Of a stretch of 64,000 nt of DNA, positions 35,534 to 45,313 are shown in pieces. Origin of the DNA: Saprospiraceae bacterium (GTDB lineage Bacteria > Bacteroidota > Bacteroidia > Chitinophagales > Saprospiraceae); the NCBI GenBank assembly GCA_018057925.1, contig JAGPCT010000011.1:1-64000 (forward strand), read 5' to 3'. How positions within the stretch are numbered: the first letter of the stretch is position 1; each line of letters starts with the position of its first letter. Made by a program: the position numbers and the translations under genes. The notes beneath the pieces were generated by a model. It did no database searches. It was given only the letters and a program-made list of their open reading frames with translations, and was not told the DNA's origin.

Positions 35534-37021
35534 ATGATTCGACAATCTTTAAGTCAAAAACTTGCTCAAAAAATGTCGCCTCGGCAGATTCAGCTAATGA
35601 AGTTGCTACAGGTGCCTACCTTTGAGTTGGAACAAAGAATTAAAGAAGAAATTGAAGCCAATCCTGCTTTGGAAGAGGGCAATATAGATCATTATGAAGA
35701 AGGAGAATATAAATCTGAAGATGATTCTGAGGGCGTAGATAATGGCTTTGACTTTGAAGATTATTTTCCCGAATATGGAGAAGAGGACTCGACATATACC
35801 TCTGCATCTGATGGTTATGATCGCGAAGAGAAAAAAGAAAGGCAAATAGCTTCCTATGAGAACAATCTACAAGATTACCTATTGGCTCAATTGGAAATGA
35901 CTTCCTTAGAGGACGAAATCGATCATATTGTCGGACGTCAGATTATCGGAAGCATTGACGAAGACGGTTATTTGCGTAGAGAGCCCATATCAATTACGGA
36001 TGATTTGTTGTTTAGTATGAACCTTTCTATATCGGAAGAGAAAGTATTGGAGGTGCTTAAAGTCATTCAACAATTTGACCCCAAGGGTGTGGGTGCCCGA
36101 AGCCTTCAAGAAGCATTGCTTATTCAGATAGAATCAAAGTTGCGGCATACTGAGGGTATGGATACGTATAGAATCCAAGATTTATCAACAGCCAAGGTTA
36201 TACTTACTGAATATTTCAACGAATTTGCGAAGAAACACTTTGCCAAGTTGCTCCAACAACTCAATATTGATGAGGATGACCTGAAATCAGCCTACGAAGA
36301 AATCCTTAAGCTCAACCCCAAGCCCGGTAGCGGTTTTGTCGAAAGCGGAAAGGCTACCATACACTTTGTCGAACCCGACTTTTCAATCGTCAATCGTGAT
36401 GGCGAGTTGGAAATGTCCATCAATGGGAGAAATGCCCCAGACCTTCGGGTCAATGAAGGGTACAAGTCAATGATTCGAAATCTCATTCAAAAAAAGAAGT
36501 CTAGAAAGCTCACCAAAGAAGAAAAAAATACGGCTCTCTTTGTAAAACAAAAAATCGAAGCCGCACAATCTTTTATCGAATCGATACAAAATAGAAATGT
36601 CACCCTGTATAACACGATGCACGCCATCATGATGATTCAGTATGATTACTTCCTGACAGGAGATCTGTCCCACCTTAAGCCCATGATTTTAAAGGATATT
36701 GCCGAACAAATTGGCGTCGATATCTCTACCGTGTCCCGAGTCGCCAACAGTAAATATGTCCAAACAGAATTTGGCACTAAGTTGCTTAAAGACTTTTTTA
36801 GTGATAAAGTTCAGAATGCTGAAGGAGATGACGTGACGACAGCACGTGTTAAGCAGATCCTTGTCCACATCATTGACCAGGAAGATAAATCCAATCCCCT
36901 CAGTGACGAAGCCCTCATGGAACACATAGAAAAAGAAGGCATTTCACTATCACGAAGGACTATTTCCAAATATCGGGAGAAAATGAATATTCCTGTTGCA
37001 CGTCTTCGCAAAGAAATTTAA
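35534..37021 (+). CDS. rpoN: RNA polymerase sigma-54 factor
   Basis: A 495-residue sigma-54. Region I is the Gln/Leu-rich N-terminus (QSLSQKLAQKMSPRQIQLMKLLQ) that contacts activators; an acidic region II (about 50-105) is unusually rich in Glu, Asp and Tyr. The core-binding domain spans about 120-320, and the C-terminus has the RpoN box RRTISKYREK (474-483) for recognising the -24 element. It directs transcription with AAA+ activators, none of which is in the window. The cytochrome c peroxidase gene begins 12 bp later. Confidence 0.95.
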   Translation: MIRQSLSQKLAQKMSPRQIQLMKLLQVPTFELEQRIKEEIEANPALEEGNIDHYEEGEYKSEDDSEGVDNGFDFEDYFPEYGEEDSTYTSASDGYDREEKKERQIASYENNLQDYLLAQLEMTSLEDEIDHIVGRQIIGSIDEDGYLRREPISITDDLLFSMNLSISEEKVLEVLKVIQQFDPKGVGARSLQEALLIQIESKLRHTEGMDTYRIQDLSTAKVILTEYFNEFAKKHFAKLLQQLNIDEDDLKSAYEEILKLNPKPGSGFVESGKATIHFVEPDFSIVNRDGELEMSINGRNAPDLRVNEGYKSMIRNLIQKKKSRKLTKEEKNTALFVKQKIEAAQSFIESIQNRNVTLYNTMHAIMMIQYDYFLTGDLSHLKPMILKDIAEQIGVDISTVSRVANSKYVQTEFGTKLLKDFFSDKVQNAEGDDVTTARVKQILVHIIDQEDKSNPLSDEALMEHIEKEGISLSRRTISKYREKMNIPVARLRKEI

Positions 37022-37033
37022 ATACCTTTATAT

Positions 37034-37966
37034 ATGAAACAGAATACTATCCTTTTATCTGCAATTATAGCATCAATCATAACCTTAGCTGCCGACTTTC
37101 CCACTCATTCTTTCACACCTAAAACGGAGGCGGAATTGGGAAAACAGTTGTTTTTTGATCCTATTCTATCCGGAGACCAATCCATCAGTTGTGGCTCCTG
37201 CCATAAGCCGGAGTATGGCTTTGCAGACAATGTGCCCTTTAGTTTTGGCATCGATTCTACTAAGACAACCCGCAACACACCTACGGTTAAGAATGTTCTT
37301 GCTCGTTCCCGATTTTTTTGGGATGGACGAGCCAATACGTTAGAAGAGCAAGCATTAAAGCCTATTGAAAATCCTGATGAGATGAACTTGCCCATATCTG
37401 TAGCCGTTGAACGGCTTAACAACAACCCGCAGTATCGACGGGCTTTTAAAAAGATATTTGGAAGGAAACCGGACTCTTTAAATCTTGCCCACGCTATAGC
37501 GGCTTATGAACGCACCCTAGAAAGCACTTATACAGCATGGGATCGATTCCACAATGGAGATACCAAGGCTATGTCTGCTTCGGCACAACGAGGAAGAGAA
37601 TTGTTTTTAGAAAAGGCTAATTGCTTCGAATGCCATTTTGGTCCCGATTTTACCATCGACGAAATGGTAAACATTGGCATCTATGACGAAGTGAATTATA
37701 CGGACAAAGGCTTGGGTACAATCACCGGCAATCCTGCCGATAACGGCAAGTTCAAAGTGCCCGGACTACGCAATATCATCAAAACCGCTCCATACATGCA
37801 CAACGGAATGTTTGCTACTTTGCGGGACGTCATAGAATACTATAATAATCCGGATAGCGTCATACCCAATGCCGTCAATGTGGACCCACGCTTGAGAAAG
37901 CCGCTACACCTGACAGAACAAGAAAAACAAGATTTGGAAGCCTTTTTAATAGCTCTTAGTGATTGA
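37034..37966 (+). CDS. Di-haem cytochrome c peroxidase family protein
   Basis: A 310-residue periplasmic protein with a signal peptide (about 1-20) and two c-type haem sites, C53-GS-C56-H57 and C197-FE-C200-H201. The segment RNTPTVKNVL and the GKFKVPGLRNI...YMHNG stretch, with a distal Met/His ligand region, are typical of the MauG/CcpA superfamily. It reduces hydrogen peroxide with electrons from cytochrome c, or performs a MauG-like oxidation. It is probably co-transcribed with rpoN. Confidence 0.92.
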   Translation: MKQNTILLSAIIASIITLAADFPTHSFTPKTEAELGKQLFFDPILSGDQSISCGSCHKPEYGFADNVPFSFGIDSTKTTRNTPTVKNVLARSRFFWDGRANTLEEQALKPIENPDEMNLPISVAVERLNNNPQYRRAFKKIFGRKPDSLNLAHAIAAYERTLESTYTAWDRFHNGDTKAMSASAQRGRELFLEKANCFECHFGPDFTIDEMVNIGIYDEVNYTDKGLGTITGNPADNGKFKVPGLRNIIKTAPYMHNGMFATLRDVIEYYNNPDSVIPNAVNVDPRLRKPLHLTEQEKQDLEAFLIALSD

Positions 37967-38135
37967 TGTCGCTTTGGAAAAGTACTTTTTTCTGTAAAAA
38001 ATTTAAAAAAAATAGAAACTCTTTTCCGATTGAAAAGTCAGACAAGAAGTCGTTCATAAAGAAAAGATTAAGCACAAATAAGTAAAAACACATCTATTAT
38101 CCTATTCCCGTTTTTGGATTAAGAGCAATAATTTT

Positions 38136-38165
38136 TTGAGAATTAAACAATTAGCTGTATTTTTG
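38136..38165 (+). promoter_or_regulatory. Bacteroidota sigma-A promoter of the mreB operon
   Basis: TTG (38136-38138), a 19-base spacer and TATTTTTG (38158-38165) match the consensus. The ATG of mreB is 32 bases downstream. Confidence 0.7.
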
Positions 38166-38196
38166 TGCGCTCTTTTGTAAAACATACGCAGAATAG

Positions 38197-39228
38197 ATGA
38201 AGTTATTCAAATTTTTCACACAAGAATTGGCCATTGACTTGGGTACTGCCAATACCCTCATTATTCAAAATGACCAGATTGTTGTGGACGAGCCCTCTAT
38301 AGTGGCTATCAATCGCAAAACTGGTGAAACCATCGCTGTCGGTAATCGTGCTATGCAGATGCACGAAAAGACACATGAAAATATAAAAACTATCAGACCA
38401 CTGAAAGACGGTGTAATTGCTGACTTCCAGGCGGCAGAAAACATGATTGAAGGTCTGATAAGTATGATCGAAAGCAGGCGGACTTTCTTCGGTCATCTCA
38501 AAATGGTTATCTGTATTCCATCCGGCATTACCGAGGTAGAAAAAAGAGCCGTCTTCGACTCTGCCGATCACGTGGACTCAAAAGAGACATATCTGATACA
38601 CGAACCTATGGCTGCCGCATTGGGTATCGGCCTGGACGTTCAGGAGCCTATCGGCAATATGGTTATAGACATAGGAGGAGGAACAACAGAAATAGCTGTT
38701 ATCGCTTTATCCGGCATCGTTTGTGACCAATCAATCAGAATAGCCGGAGACGAATTTTCGTCCGATATCATGAACTATATGAAGCGCCAACATAATATCT
38801 TAATCGGGGAACGTACTGCGGAGCAGATAAAGATACAAGTGGGTTCGGCATTGCAGGTTCTGGACAACCCACCCGAAGACTGCTACGTCAATGGTAGAGA
38901 CTTGATGACAGGTATTCCAAAGCAGATCTCCGTGTCATATCAGGAAATAGCTCACGCATTGGATAAGTCGGTAGCCAAAATAGAGGAAGCTATTATCAGA
39001 GCATTAGAGACTACTCCACCTGAATTGGCATCGGATATTTTCCAGACAGGATTATATTTGACGGGAGGCGGGGCTTTGTTGCGAGGATTGGACAAGAGAA
39101 TAGCTCAAAAGACTAAGCTTAATGTTCATGTTGCTGATGACCCTTTAAGAGCAGTAGTAAGAGGTACCGGTATTGCATTAAAAAATACGGACAAGTTCTC
39201 ATTTTTGATTGACAGGAAAAGTATTTAA
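38197..39228 (+). CDS. mreB: Rod shape-determining actin homologue MreB
   Basis: A 343-residue actin-fold ATPase that organises the elongation machinery under the inner membrane. Family motifs are LAIDLGTANTLI (phosphate 1), MVIDIGGGTTEIAVIALSG (phosphate 2) and LTGGGALLRGLD (adenosine). It is first in mreB-mreC-mreD-mrdA-folA, all on the plus strand with short gaps, behind its own promoter. Confidence 0.97.
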   Translation: MKLFKFFTQELAIDLGTANTLIIQNDQIVVDEPSIVAINRKTGETIAVGNRAMQMHEKTHENIKTIRPLKDGVIADFQAAENMIEGLISMIESRRTFFGHLKMVICIPSGITEVEKRAVFDSADHVDSKETYLIHEPMAAALGIGLDVQEPIGNMVIDIGGGTTEIAVIALSGIVCDQSIRIAGDEFSSDIMNYMKRQHNILIGERTAEQIKIQVGSALQVLDNPPEDCYVNGRDLMTGIPKQISVSYQEIAHALDKSVAKIEEAIIRALETTPPELASDIFQTGLYLTGGGALLRGLDKRIAQKTKLNVHVADDPLRAVVRGTGIALKNTDKFSFLIDRKSI

Positions 39229-39256
39229 TTTCCTGAGGTCAGGAAAACACTGACGT

Positions 39257-40084
39257 ATGCACAATCTTTCTCAATTTTTTGGTCGCTTTGGTTCAACCAT
39301 ATTGTTTCTTTTTTTAGAGATAATAAGCTTCTTCCTTATTGTTCAATACAACACGGGGCAAAAAGAAGTTTTTATTAATTCAAGCAGCTTTTATTCTGGA
39401 TTGGTCTTAGAAAATTATTCGAAGCTATCCCGGTTTTACCGACTTTCCAGTGTTGCAGATAGTATTGCCAAGGACAATGCCCGCCTTAGAGCTGAATTGA
39501 GATTTGCCACGATAGACGCTTCATTCCGACGTGATTCACTGATAGACACTACGTACCGACAGCGATACTCATTTATTTCCGCACAGGTTGTTAGTAATTC
39601 AGTCAATCAAATAGACAATTATATCACCATCAACAAAGGCTCCGCTTTCGGAATAAAACCCGGAATGGGGGTCATCAATGACGTTGGTATTGTAGGTGTC
39701 GTCCGACAAACATCCGCCAATTACGCCACAGTTGCATCAATGCTTAGCAGCCAGACACATATCAGCGCATCCATTAAGCGGAATGGCTTCTTCGGCTCAT
39801 TGGTATGGGATAACCGATCTTCTGAGTACATGCATTTGACGGATATCCCCAAGCATGCCAATGTTTTAAAAGGTGATAGTGTAATCACAAGTGGCTACAG
39901 CTCTACCTTCCCTAAGGGAATATTCGTCGGTCGGGTTGAGTCCGTCGGCTTTGAATCCGGTAGTAGCTTCTACGATCTCAAGGTAAAAATATCGACAGAT
40001 TTTAACAACTTGAGTTACGTCTATGTGGTTATTGACAAAACCAAGCCACAATTGGACTCATTGAATAATGCATTAATACATTGA
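39257..40084 (+). CDS. mreC: Rod shape-determining protein MreC
   Basis: A 275-residue bitopic membrane protein: one helix (about 15-30), a coiled coil (about 55-80) and a periplasmic double beta-barrel domain with 'INKGSAFGIKPGMGVI' and 'VITSGYSSTFPKGIFVGRV', the classic MreC strands. It bridges MreB to the periplasmic PBP2-RodA synthase. It is 28 bp after mreB and 4 bp before mreD. Confidence 0.95.
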   Translation: MHNLSQFFGRFGSTILFLFLEIISFFLIVQYNTGQKEVFINSSSFYSGLVLENYSKLSRFYRLSSVADSIAKDNARLRAELRFATIDASFRRDSLIDTTYRQRYSFISAQVVSNSVNQIDNYITINKGSAFGIKPGMGVINDVGIVGVVRQTSANYATVASMLSSQTHISASIKRNGFFGSLVWDNRSSEYMHLTDIPKHANVLKGDSVITSGYSSTFPKGIFVGRVESVGFESGSSFYDLKVKISTDFNNLSYVYVVIDKTKPQLDSLNNALIH

Positions 40085-40088
40085 TGGG

Positions 40089-40610
40089 ATGAGGAGTCTG
40101 ATATTAAGAAATTTAGGTCGAATTATATTTATATTCCTCTTACAGGTAGTCGTACTTTTCAGCATAGTGATAGATTACCCGATATTGGACAATATGAATA
40201 TCATCATCTATCCTCTCATCATCATCTTGTTGCCGCTCAGAACACTCAATGTTCTGACCCTGATAATTGCCTTTATATTGGGCCTTTTGATCGATATGTT
40301 TTACAATACACCTGGCGTAAATACTGCGGCAACAGTACTTATCGCATATATCAGACCTTTTGTGTTGTCCTGGATTGAGCCCAGAGGCGGATATTCTGTC
40401 GAGTCATCGCCCACTTTAAACCATTATGGTAGCCGTTGGTTTATTACGTATGCATCTATTATGATGTTAATACATTTGTTCGTTTTATTTTCTATACAGG
40501 CGTTTACATTTGTGTATATTGTTGAAATAATATTGAAAACCATACTCAGTTTTATAGGATCGATGTCATTCATCTTGATTTATATGTACTTGTTTAACCC
40601 CAAGGAATAA
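40089..40610 (+). CDS. mreD: Rod shape-determining protein MreD
   Basis: A 173-residue integral membrane protein with five or six hydrophobic helices. Sequence conservation in MreD is low; the call rests on position between mreC and mrdA, the size, and the pattern 'TLIIAFILGLLIDMFYNTPGVNTAATVLIAYIRPFVL', common in Bacteroidota MreD. It acts with MreC in cell elongation. Confidence 0.9.
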   Translation: MRSLILRNLGRIIFIFLLQVVVLFSIVIDYPILDNMNIIIYPLIIILLPLRTLNVLTLIIAFILGLLIDMFYNTPGVNTAATVLIAYIRPFVLSWIEPRGGYSVESSPTLNHYGSRWFITYASIMMLIHLFVLFSIQAFTFVYIVEIILKTILSFIGSMSFILIYMYLFNPKE

Positions 40611-40615
40611 AAGCT

Positions 40616-42472
40616 GTGAAGTCAGAGTATCGTATTAGGATAATACAGTTGATTTTTATTTTATCTGCTTTTGTGTTGGTGATAAAGGCAGCGCAGTTGC
40701 AGTTGTTTGATTCATCCTTCAGACTTAGAGCGGATGCTACCGCTATAGAAAAACACATCATCAGTCCGGCGCGCGGTATTATTTATGACCGCAATGGCAA
40801 GCTTTTGGTCAATAATGACCCAATGTATGACCTTATGGTGACGTACAATTCTATTAACCCTAATATGGATACGACCAAATTTTGTAACCTATTGGGAATA
40901 GACAAAGCCACATTTATTACCAACCTTACGAAAGATTGGGCAAGCAAACGGTTTTCTAAATCAATTCCTTTCCCTTTTTTAAAAAAGATAGAGCCCATTA
41001 CTTATGCCCGGTTTCAGGAGTCTCTGTGGGAATTTCCGGGGTTTTTTCCCCAATTGAGAATAGCACGAGGATACCCACACCACCATGGTGCCAATGTATT
41101 GGGATATATCAGAGAGGTTGATCAAAAGAGGATTGACAACAGCGATGGATTGTATAGCCTTGGAGATTATATCGGCATCACTGGATTGGAAGGTGAATAT
41201 GAGCGTTTCTTAATGGGACGTAAGGGTATTCAGTATATCATGAAAGACAATATGGGCAGACCGGTAGGGCCATATCGCAATGGTGCGCAGGATTCCATCC
41301 CCATTTCCGGATTGGATATGATATCTTCTATTGACTTAGATTTACAGACATACGCCGAAGATATCATGAAGGGCAAGCGTGGATCCGTGGTAGCAATAGA
41401 GCCGGAGACAGGAGAGATATTGGCAGCAGTGAGTTCGCCTTCTTATGATCCCAATTTATTGACGATCAATCAAAACCGGGGTAAAGCCTTTGCAGAGATG
41501 CTCAACGACTATGACAAGCCACTCTACAATAGGATTGCCCAAGCAAAGTACCCTCCAGGATCGATTTTTAAAACGGTTGTCGGCTTGACAGCAATGCAGA
41601 TGGGCGTCTTAACACCCAACAGATCCATCCCTTGTTCTGGCGCTTACTACTATAGAGGAGGTAAGATAAAATGTCACCATCATCCGCCACCAATCAGTGT
41701 ATCACAAGCTTTACAATATTCATGCAACACCTATTTTATTACGGTTTTAAGGGATGCCGTGGATAAGTATGGCTTTACACGACCTTCTAAAGGGTTGGCA
41801 GAACTAGATCGCCATTTGTATGATTTTGGGCTGGGACATCCTCTTGGTGCGGATATGATGCATGAGACACGGGGCAATATTCCCACTCCCGAGTATTATG
41901 AGAAAATTTATGGAAAAGGGTGGCGATCTACTTATATGATGTTTATCGGTATCGGACAAGGAGAAATACAAATGTCCACCTTACAGATTGCCAATCTGGC
42001 AGCAATTATCGCCAATAGGGGATTTTATTATGTGCCCCATCTCATAAAAGGTTTTAAAAACAAAAAAGTATTGATTCCGCCTACTTTTCGAGAAAAGCAT
42101 TATTCAGGAGTCGATGCCAAGTTCTATACACCTGTTATAGCAGGCATGGAAGCTGCCGTAGCGAGCAAGTGGTGTGGCTGGAGCACACCCATTCCGGGTA
42201 TCATATTATGTGGCAAGACCGGCACATCACAAAACCCTCCATATCAGGATCACGCTGTATTCATGGCATTTGCACCCAAAGACAACCCAAAAATTGCTAT
42301 AGCCGTATTGATAGAAAATGCCGGATTTGGTGCACAGTCGGCGGCTCCTATTGCTTCGCTCATAGTAGAAAAATACTTACGCGGTTATATCGAGGCACCA
42401 TACCGTGTTGAAAGAGAAAAAGAGATGACGAAGCTCAATCTATTAGGCCCGCCAAAAAGAGAAAAAAAATGA
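40616..42472 (+). CDS. mrdA: Penicillin-binding protein 2 (elongation transpeptidase)
   Basis: A 618-residue class B PBP starting at GTG 40616, 5 bp after mreD. One N-terminal helix (about 8-25) precedes the dimerisation domain (SPARGIIYDRNG). The transpeptidase has S316-IF-K319 (nucleophile), YSCNTYF (SxN) and CGKTGTSQ (KTG). It cross-links peptidoglycan during elongation. In many Bacteroidota rodA follows directly; here folA does, overlapping by 4 bp, so rodA must lie elsewhere. Confidence 0.95.
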   Translation: MKSEYRIRIIQLIFILSAFVLVIKAAQLQLFDSSFRLRADATAIEKHIISPARGIIYDRNGKLLVNNDPMYDLMVTYNSINPNMDTTKFCNLLGIDKATFITNLTKDWASKRFSKSIPFPFLKKIEPITYARFQESLWEFPGFFPQLRIARGYPHHHGANVLGYIREVDQKRIDNSDGLYSLGDYIGITGLEGEYERFLMGRKGIQYIMKDNMGRPVGPYRNGAQDSIPISGLDMISSIDLDLQTYAEDIMKGKRGSVVAIEPETGEILAAVSSPSYDPNLLTINQNRGKAFAEMLNDYDKPLYNRIAQAKYPPGSIFKTVVGLTAMQMGVLTPNRSIPCSGAYYYRGGKIKCHHHPPPISVSQALQYSCNTYFITVLRDAVDKYGFTRPSKGLAELDRHLYDFGLGHPLGADMMHETRGNIPTPEYYEKIYGKGWRSTYMMFIGIGQGEIQMSTLQIANLAAIIANRGFYYVPHLIKGFKNKKVLIPPTFREKHYSGVDAKFYTPVIAGMEAAVASKWCGWSTPIPGIILCGKTGTSQNPPYQDHAVFMAFAPKDNPKIAIAVLIENAGFGAQSAAPIASLIVEKYLRGYIEAPYRVEREKEMTKLNLLGPPKREKK

Positions 42473-42987
42473 TTATTTCTGCAATTGTTGCCGTCGCTGA
42501 AAACGGCGTCATCGGCTATCAGGGAGAAATACCTTGGCACTTGAGTTCCGACTTTAAATTTTTTAAAAAGAAAACCCTTCACCATCCCATCATCATGGGG
42601 CGTTCGAGTTTTATATCCATTGGAAGGCCGCTGCCTAAGAGAGACAACATCATTATTACAAGAGACCTGTTTTATATTGTTTCCGGAGCGATGGTAGTAC
42701 ATTCCATCGATGAAGCACTACAAATAGCCGAAGAGACGGGCACCGACGAAGCCTTTATCATCGGCGGTGGAGAAATCTTCCGACAAACCATTGACTTGTG
42801 GGATAAGCTGTACTATACTGAAATACACATGAACCCTGACGGAGACACCTTCTTTCCCGAAATAAACTGGAATGAATGGACTCTTGTCGAAAGGAAATTC
42901 CACCCTCAAAAAGATGGCGATGATAGTGATTGTACATTTAAGACATATTGTCGAAAAAACATGTCTGAAGCGAGCTCAGACCAATAG
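42469..42987 (+). CDS. folA: Dihydrofolate reductase
   Basis: A 172-residue enzyme making tetrahydrofolate with NADPH. IPWHLSSDFKFFKKKT contains W23 and the catalytic acid D28; MGRSSFISIGRPLPKRDNIIITR and FIIGGGEIF are the NADPH-binding motifs. Its ATG overlaps the mrdA stop (ATGA), indicating translational coupling with a cell-wall operon, an unusual though plausible pairing. Confidence 0.95.
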   Translation: MIISAIVAVAENGVIGYQGEIPWHLSSDFKFFKKKTLHHPIIMGRSSFISIGRPLPKRDNIIITRDLFYIVSGAMVVHSIDEALQIAEETGTDEAFIIGGGEIFRQTIDLWDKLYYTEIHMNPDGDTFFPEINWNEWTLVERKFHPQKDGDDSDCTFKTYCRKNMSEASSDQ

Positions 42988-43073
42988 GGAGACCGCAGTA
43001 GCTTAAATCCTTACTAAAAATCCTAATAGTATGCTTGTGAAGGGCATGGGTTAAAGGCTGTATTTATCGCCTT

Positions 43074-44831
43074 CTATTCCGTTACTTCAATCCCTAATTC
43101 TTTCAACTGAAGAGCATCAATAGATGACGGAGCATCGATCATCACATCGCGTCCCTGATTATTTTTAGGAAAAGCAATGAAGTCTCGTATGCTGTTCTGC
43201 CCACTCATGACTGCACACAATCTATCAAATCCAAAGGCAATACCGCCGTGTGGTGGAGCACCATATTCAAAAGCATTCATCAAAAATCCAAATTGCCTTT
43301 CTGCTTCCTCTGCAGAAAATCCAAGCAAGTTAAGATTCTTCGCCTGTAGCCCTTTGTCAAAGATACGGATAGAGCCACCGCCGATTTCAGAACCATTTAT
43401 GACTAAGTCGTAAGCATCAGCCCGGAGGCTACTCAATATGCTGCGATCATCAGAATGCATTTTCTCTATATCCGCTTTTTTGGGTGACGTAAATGGATGG
43501 TGCATGGCATAGAAACGCTGCGTATCATCGTCCCACTCTAACAACGGAAAATCCACAACCCACAATGGTTTAAAGTCACCCGGACGCATTAGGCCAAGGC
43601 GACGACCCATCTCAAGCCTCAACTCACCCAATTGCTTCCTCGTTTTTTCGGTTTCGCCACAAAGGATAAGCAAGAGGTCACCATTTTCGATATTATATTT
43701 ATCACCTATACGCTTTAGGTCTTCGTCAGAATAAAATTTACCCACTGTTGACTTAATTCCTTCAGCACCATATTTGACATAGACCAAACCCTTGGCGCCT
43801 AACTGAGGTCGTTGAACCCATTCTGTTAAATCTTTCATGTCTTTATTGGAAAATTGAGCCTCACAGCCCTTTGCTACAATGCCTATCACATTTTCTGCCT
43901 GATCAAACACGGCAAAATCTTTTCCGCTAACATCCTCTTTAAGATATACAAACTCCATGTCAAATCTCATGTCCGGTTTATCAGAACCATATTTTGTCAT
44001 AGCCTCGTCATAGGTCATCCGTGGAAAATCGCCTAAATCGACCTGCAATACCTTTTGGAATATATTCCTCGTCAAGCCCTCGAAGGTGTTGAGTATTTCC
44101 TCCTGTGTTACAAAAGACATCTCACAATCCACTTGTGTAAATTCCGGTTGTCTGTCAGCACGAAGGTCTTCGTCTCTGAAACATTTCACGATTTGGAAAT
44201 ATTTGTCCAAACCGCTGACCATCAATAGCTGCTTAAATGTCTGTGGCGACTGTGGTAAAGCATAAAAAGAACCTGGATTCATTCTGGAAGGGACAACAAA
44301 ATCCCTAGCGCCCTCTGGCGTTGATTTTATTAGAAAGGGAGTCTCTACCTCAACAAATCCTTGCTCTGACAGGTTTTTGCGTGTTTCAATGGCTACATTA
44401 GAGCGAAATATGATGTTTTGCTGCACCGGATTGCGCCGAAGGTCTAGATAACGATATTTCATGCGAAGGTCATCGCCACCATCCGTTTGGTCTTCAATGG
44501 TGAATGGCGGTGTTTTTGATTCATTTAAAATATCTAAAGCCTCTACTTCTATTTCGATGTCGCCTGTCTCCCTATTGGGGTTTTTATTGGATCTTTCACG
44601 AACAATTCCAACAACCTTGATGACATATTCCCGCCCAAGCTGTTGAGCCTTCTTGCGTATATCAGGTTTAGAATCAGCATCAAATACAAGCTGAGTTATA
44701 CCATAGCGGTCTCTTAAATCGACAAAAGTAAGGCCGCCAAAATCACGGCTTATACTTACCCATCCGCTTAAGGTAACGGCTTTGCCAGCGTCTAATATCC
44801 TAAGTTCACCACAGTTGTGCGTTCTGTACAT
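43074..44831 (-). CDS. aspS: Aspartyl-tRNA synthetase, bacterial type
   Basis: A 585-residue class II synthetase. It has an N-terminal OB-fold anticodon-binding domain (about 1-110), motif 2 ([18 protein letters not shown]), the bacterial GAD insertion (about 285-410) and motif 3 (GIAFGFDRL). It charges tRNA-Asp; whether it also charges tRNA-Asn cannot be read here. It converges on folA. A TAATTTTG -7 element lies on the minus strand at 44851-44858, 20 bases before the start. Confidence 0.96.
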   Translation of the reverse strand: MYRTHNCGELRILDAGKAVTLSGWVSISRDFGGLTFVDLRDRYGITQLVFDADSKPDIRKKAQQLGREYVIKVVGIVRERSNKNPNRETGDIEIEVEALDILNESKTPPFTIEDQTDGGDDLRMKYRYLDLRRNPVQQNIIFRSNVAIETRKNLSEQGFVEVETPFLIKSTPEGARDFVVPSRMNPGSFYALPQSPQTFKQLLMVSGLDKYFQIVKCFRDEDLRADRQPEFTQVDCEMSFVTQEEILNTFEGLTRNIFQKVLQVDLGDFPRMTYDEAMTKYGSDKPDMRFDMEFVYLKEDVSGKDFAVFDQAENVIGIVAKGCEAQFSNKDMKDLTEWVQRPQLGAKGLVYVKYGAEGIKSTVGKFYSDEDLKRIGDKYNIENGDLLLILCGETEKTRKQLGELRLEMGRRLGLMRPGDFKPLWVVDFPLLEWDDDTQRFYAMHHPFTSPKKADIEKMHSDDRSILSSLRADAYDLVINGSEIGGGSIRIFDKGLQAKNLNLLGFSAEEAERQFGFLMNAFEYGAPPHGGIAFGFDRLCAVMSGQNSIRDFIAFPKNNQGRDVMIDAPSSIDALQLKELGIEVTE

Positions 44832-45015
44832 TTTTTTGATTTTGAAGGTGCAAAATTACAAATTATATCGCGAATAATATATTTTGTATTGAAGTCAAAA
44901 TAAAACCAACTTTCGCATTAGAAAAACCAGAAATAAACAGAGTAAGAATGTCACTTTTGAGAAAAATTTTTCTATTCATATACTCTTTCCTATCTTTCGG
45001 ATTGAAAATGTTGTT

Positions 45016-45165
45016 TCAACCCCAATTCCGCAAATGCGGAATCGATTTACGACTCGTAATCAATGGTTTACAGAAACCATTGAAACGATTCGCACATCGG
45101 GATTAACCCTCATAATCAGCACTATACGGTTTTTCAAAACCTTTACTGCTGTATTTGGGATCAAC
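45016..45165 (+). repeat. Dispersed intergenic repeat, full-length long form
   Basis: It is nearly identical to 33084-33230 through the central 110 bp (ATCGATTTACGACTCGTAATC to AAACCTTTACTGCTGTATT), with a 9-base insertion (CCATTGAAA) and a shortened left palindrome CCGCAAATGCGG. The ends CAACCCCAATTCC and ATTTGGGATCAAC are inverted. It lies upstream of phoH and downstream of the aspS promoter. Confidence 0.85.
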
Positions 45166-45313
45166 AGATGTAAAGAATATTTGTTGAATAATGTAGAAAG
45201 TCGTAAAAGATTTGGTTCATTTTTAGGCTAATATGACAATAAGACAGTTTGCCCTTTATGTTTCATATCTTTTAAATATCATATCATTTTAAATTAATTA
45301 GGAAATAAAGTCA

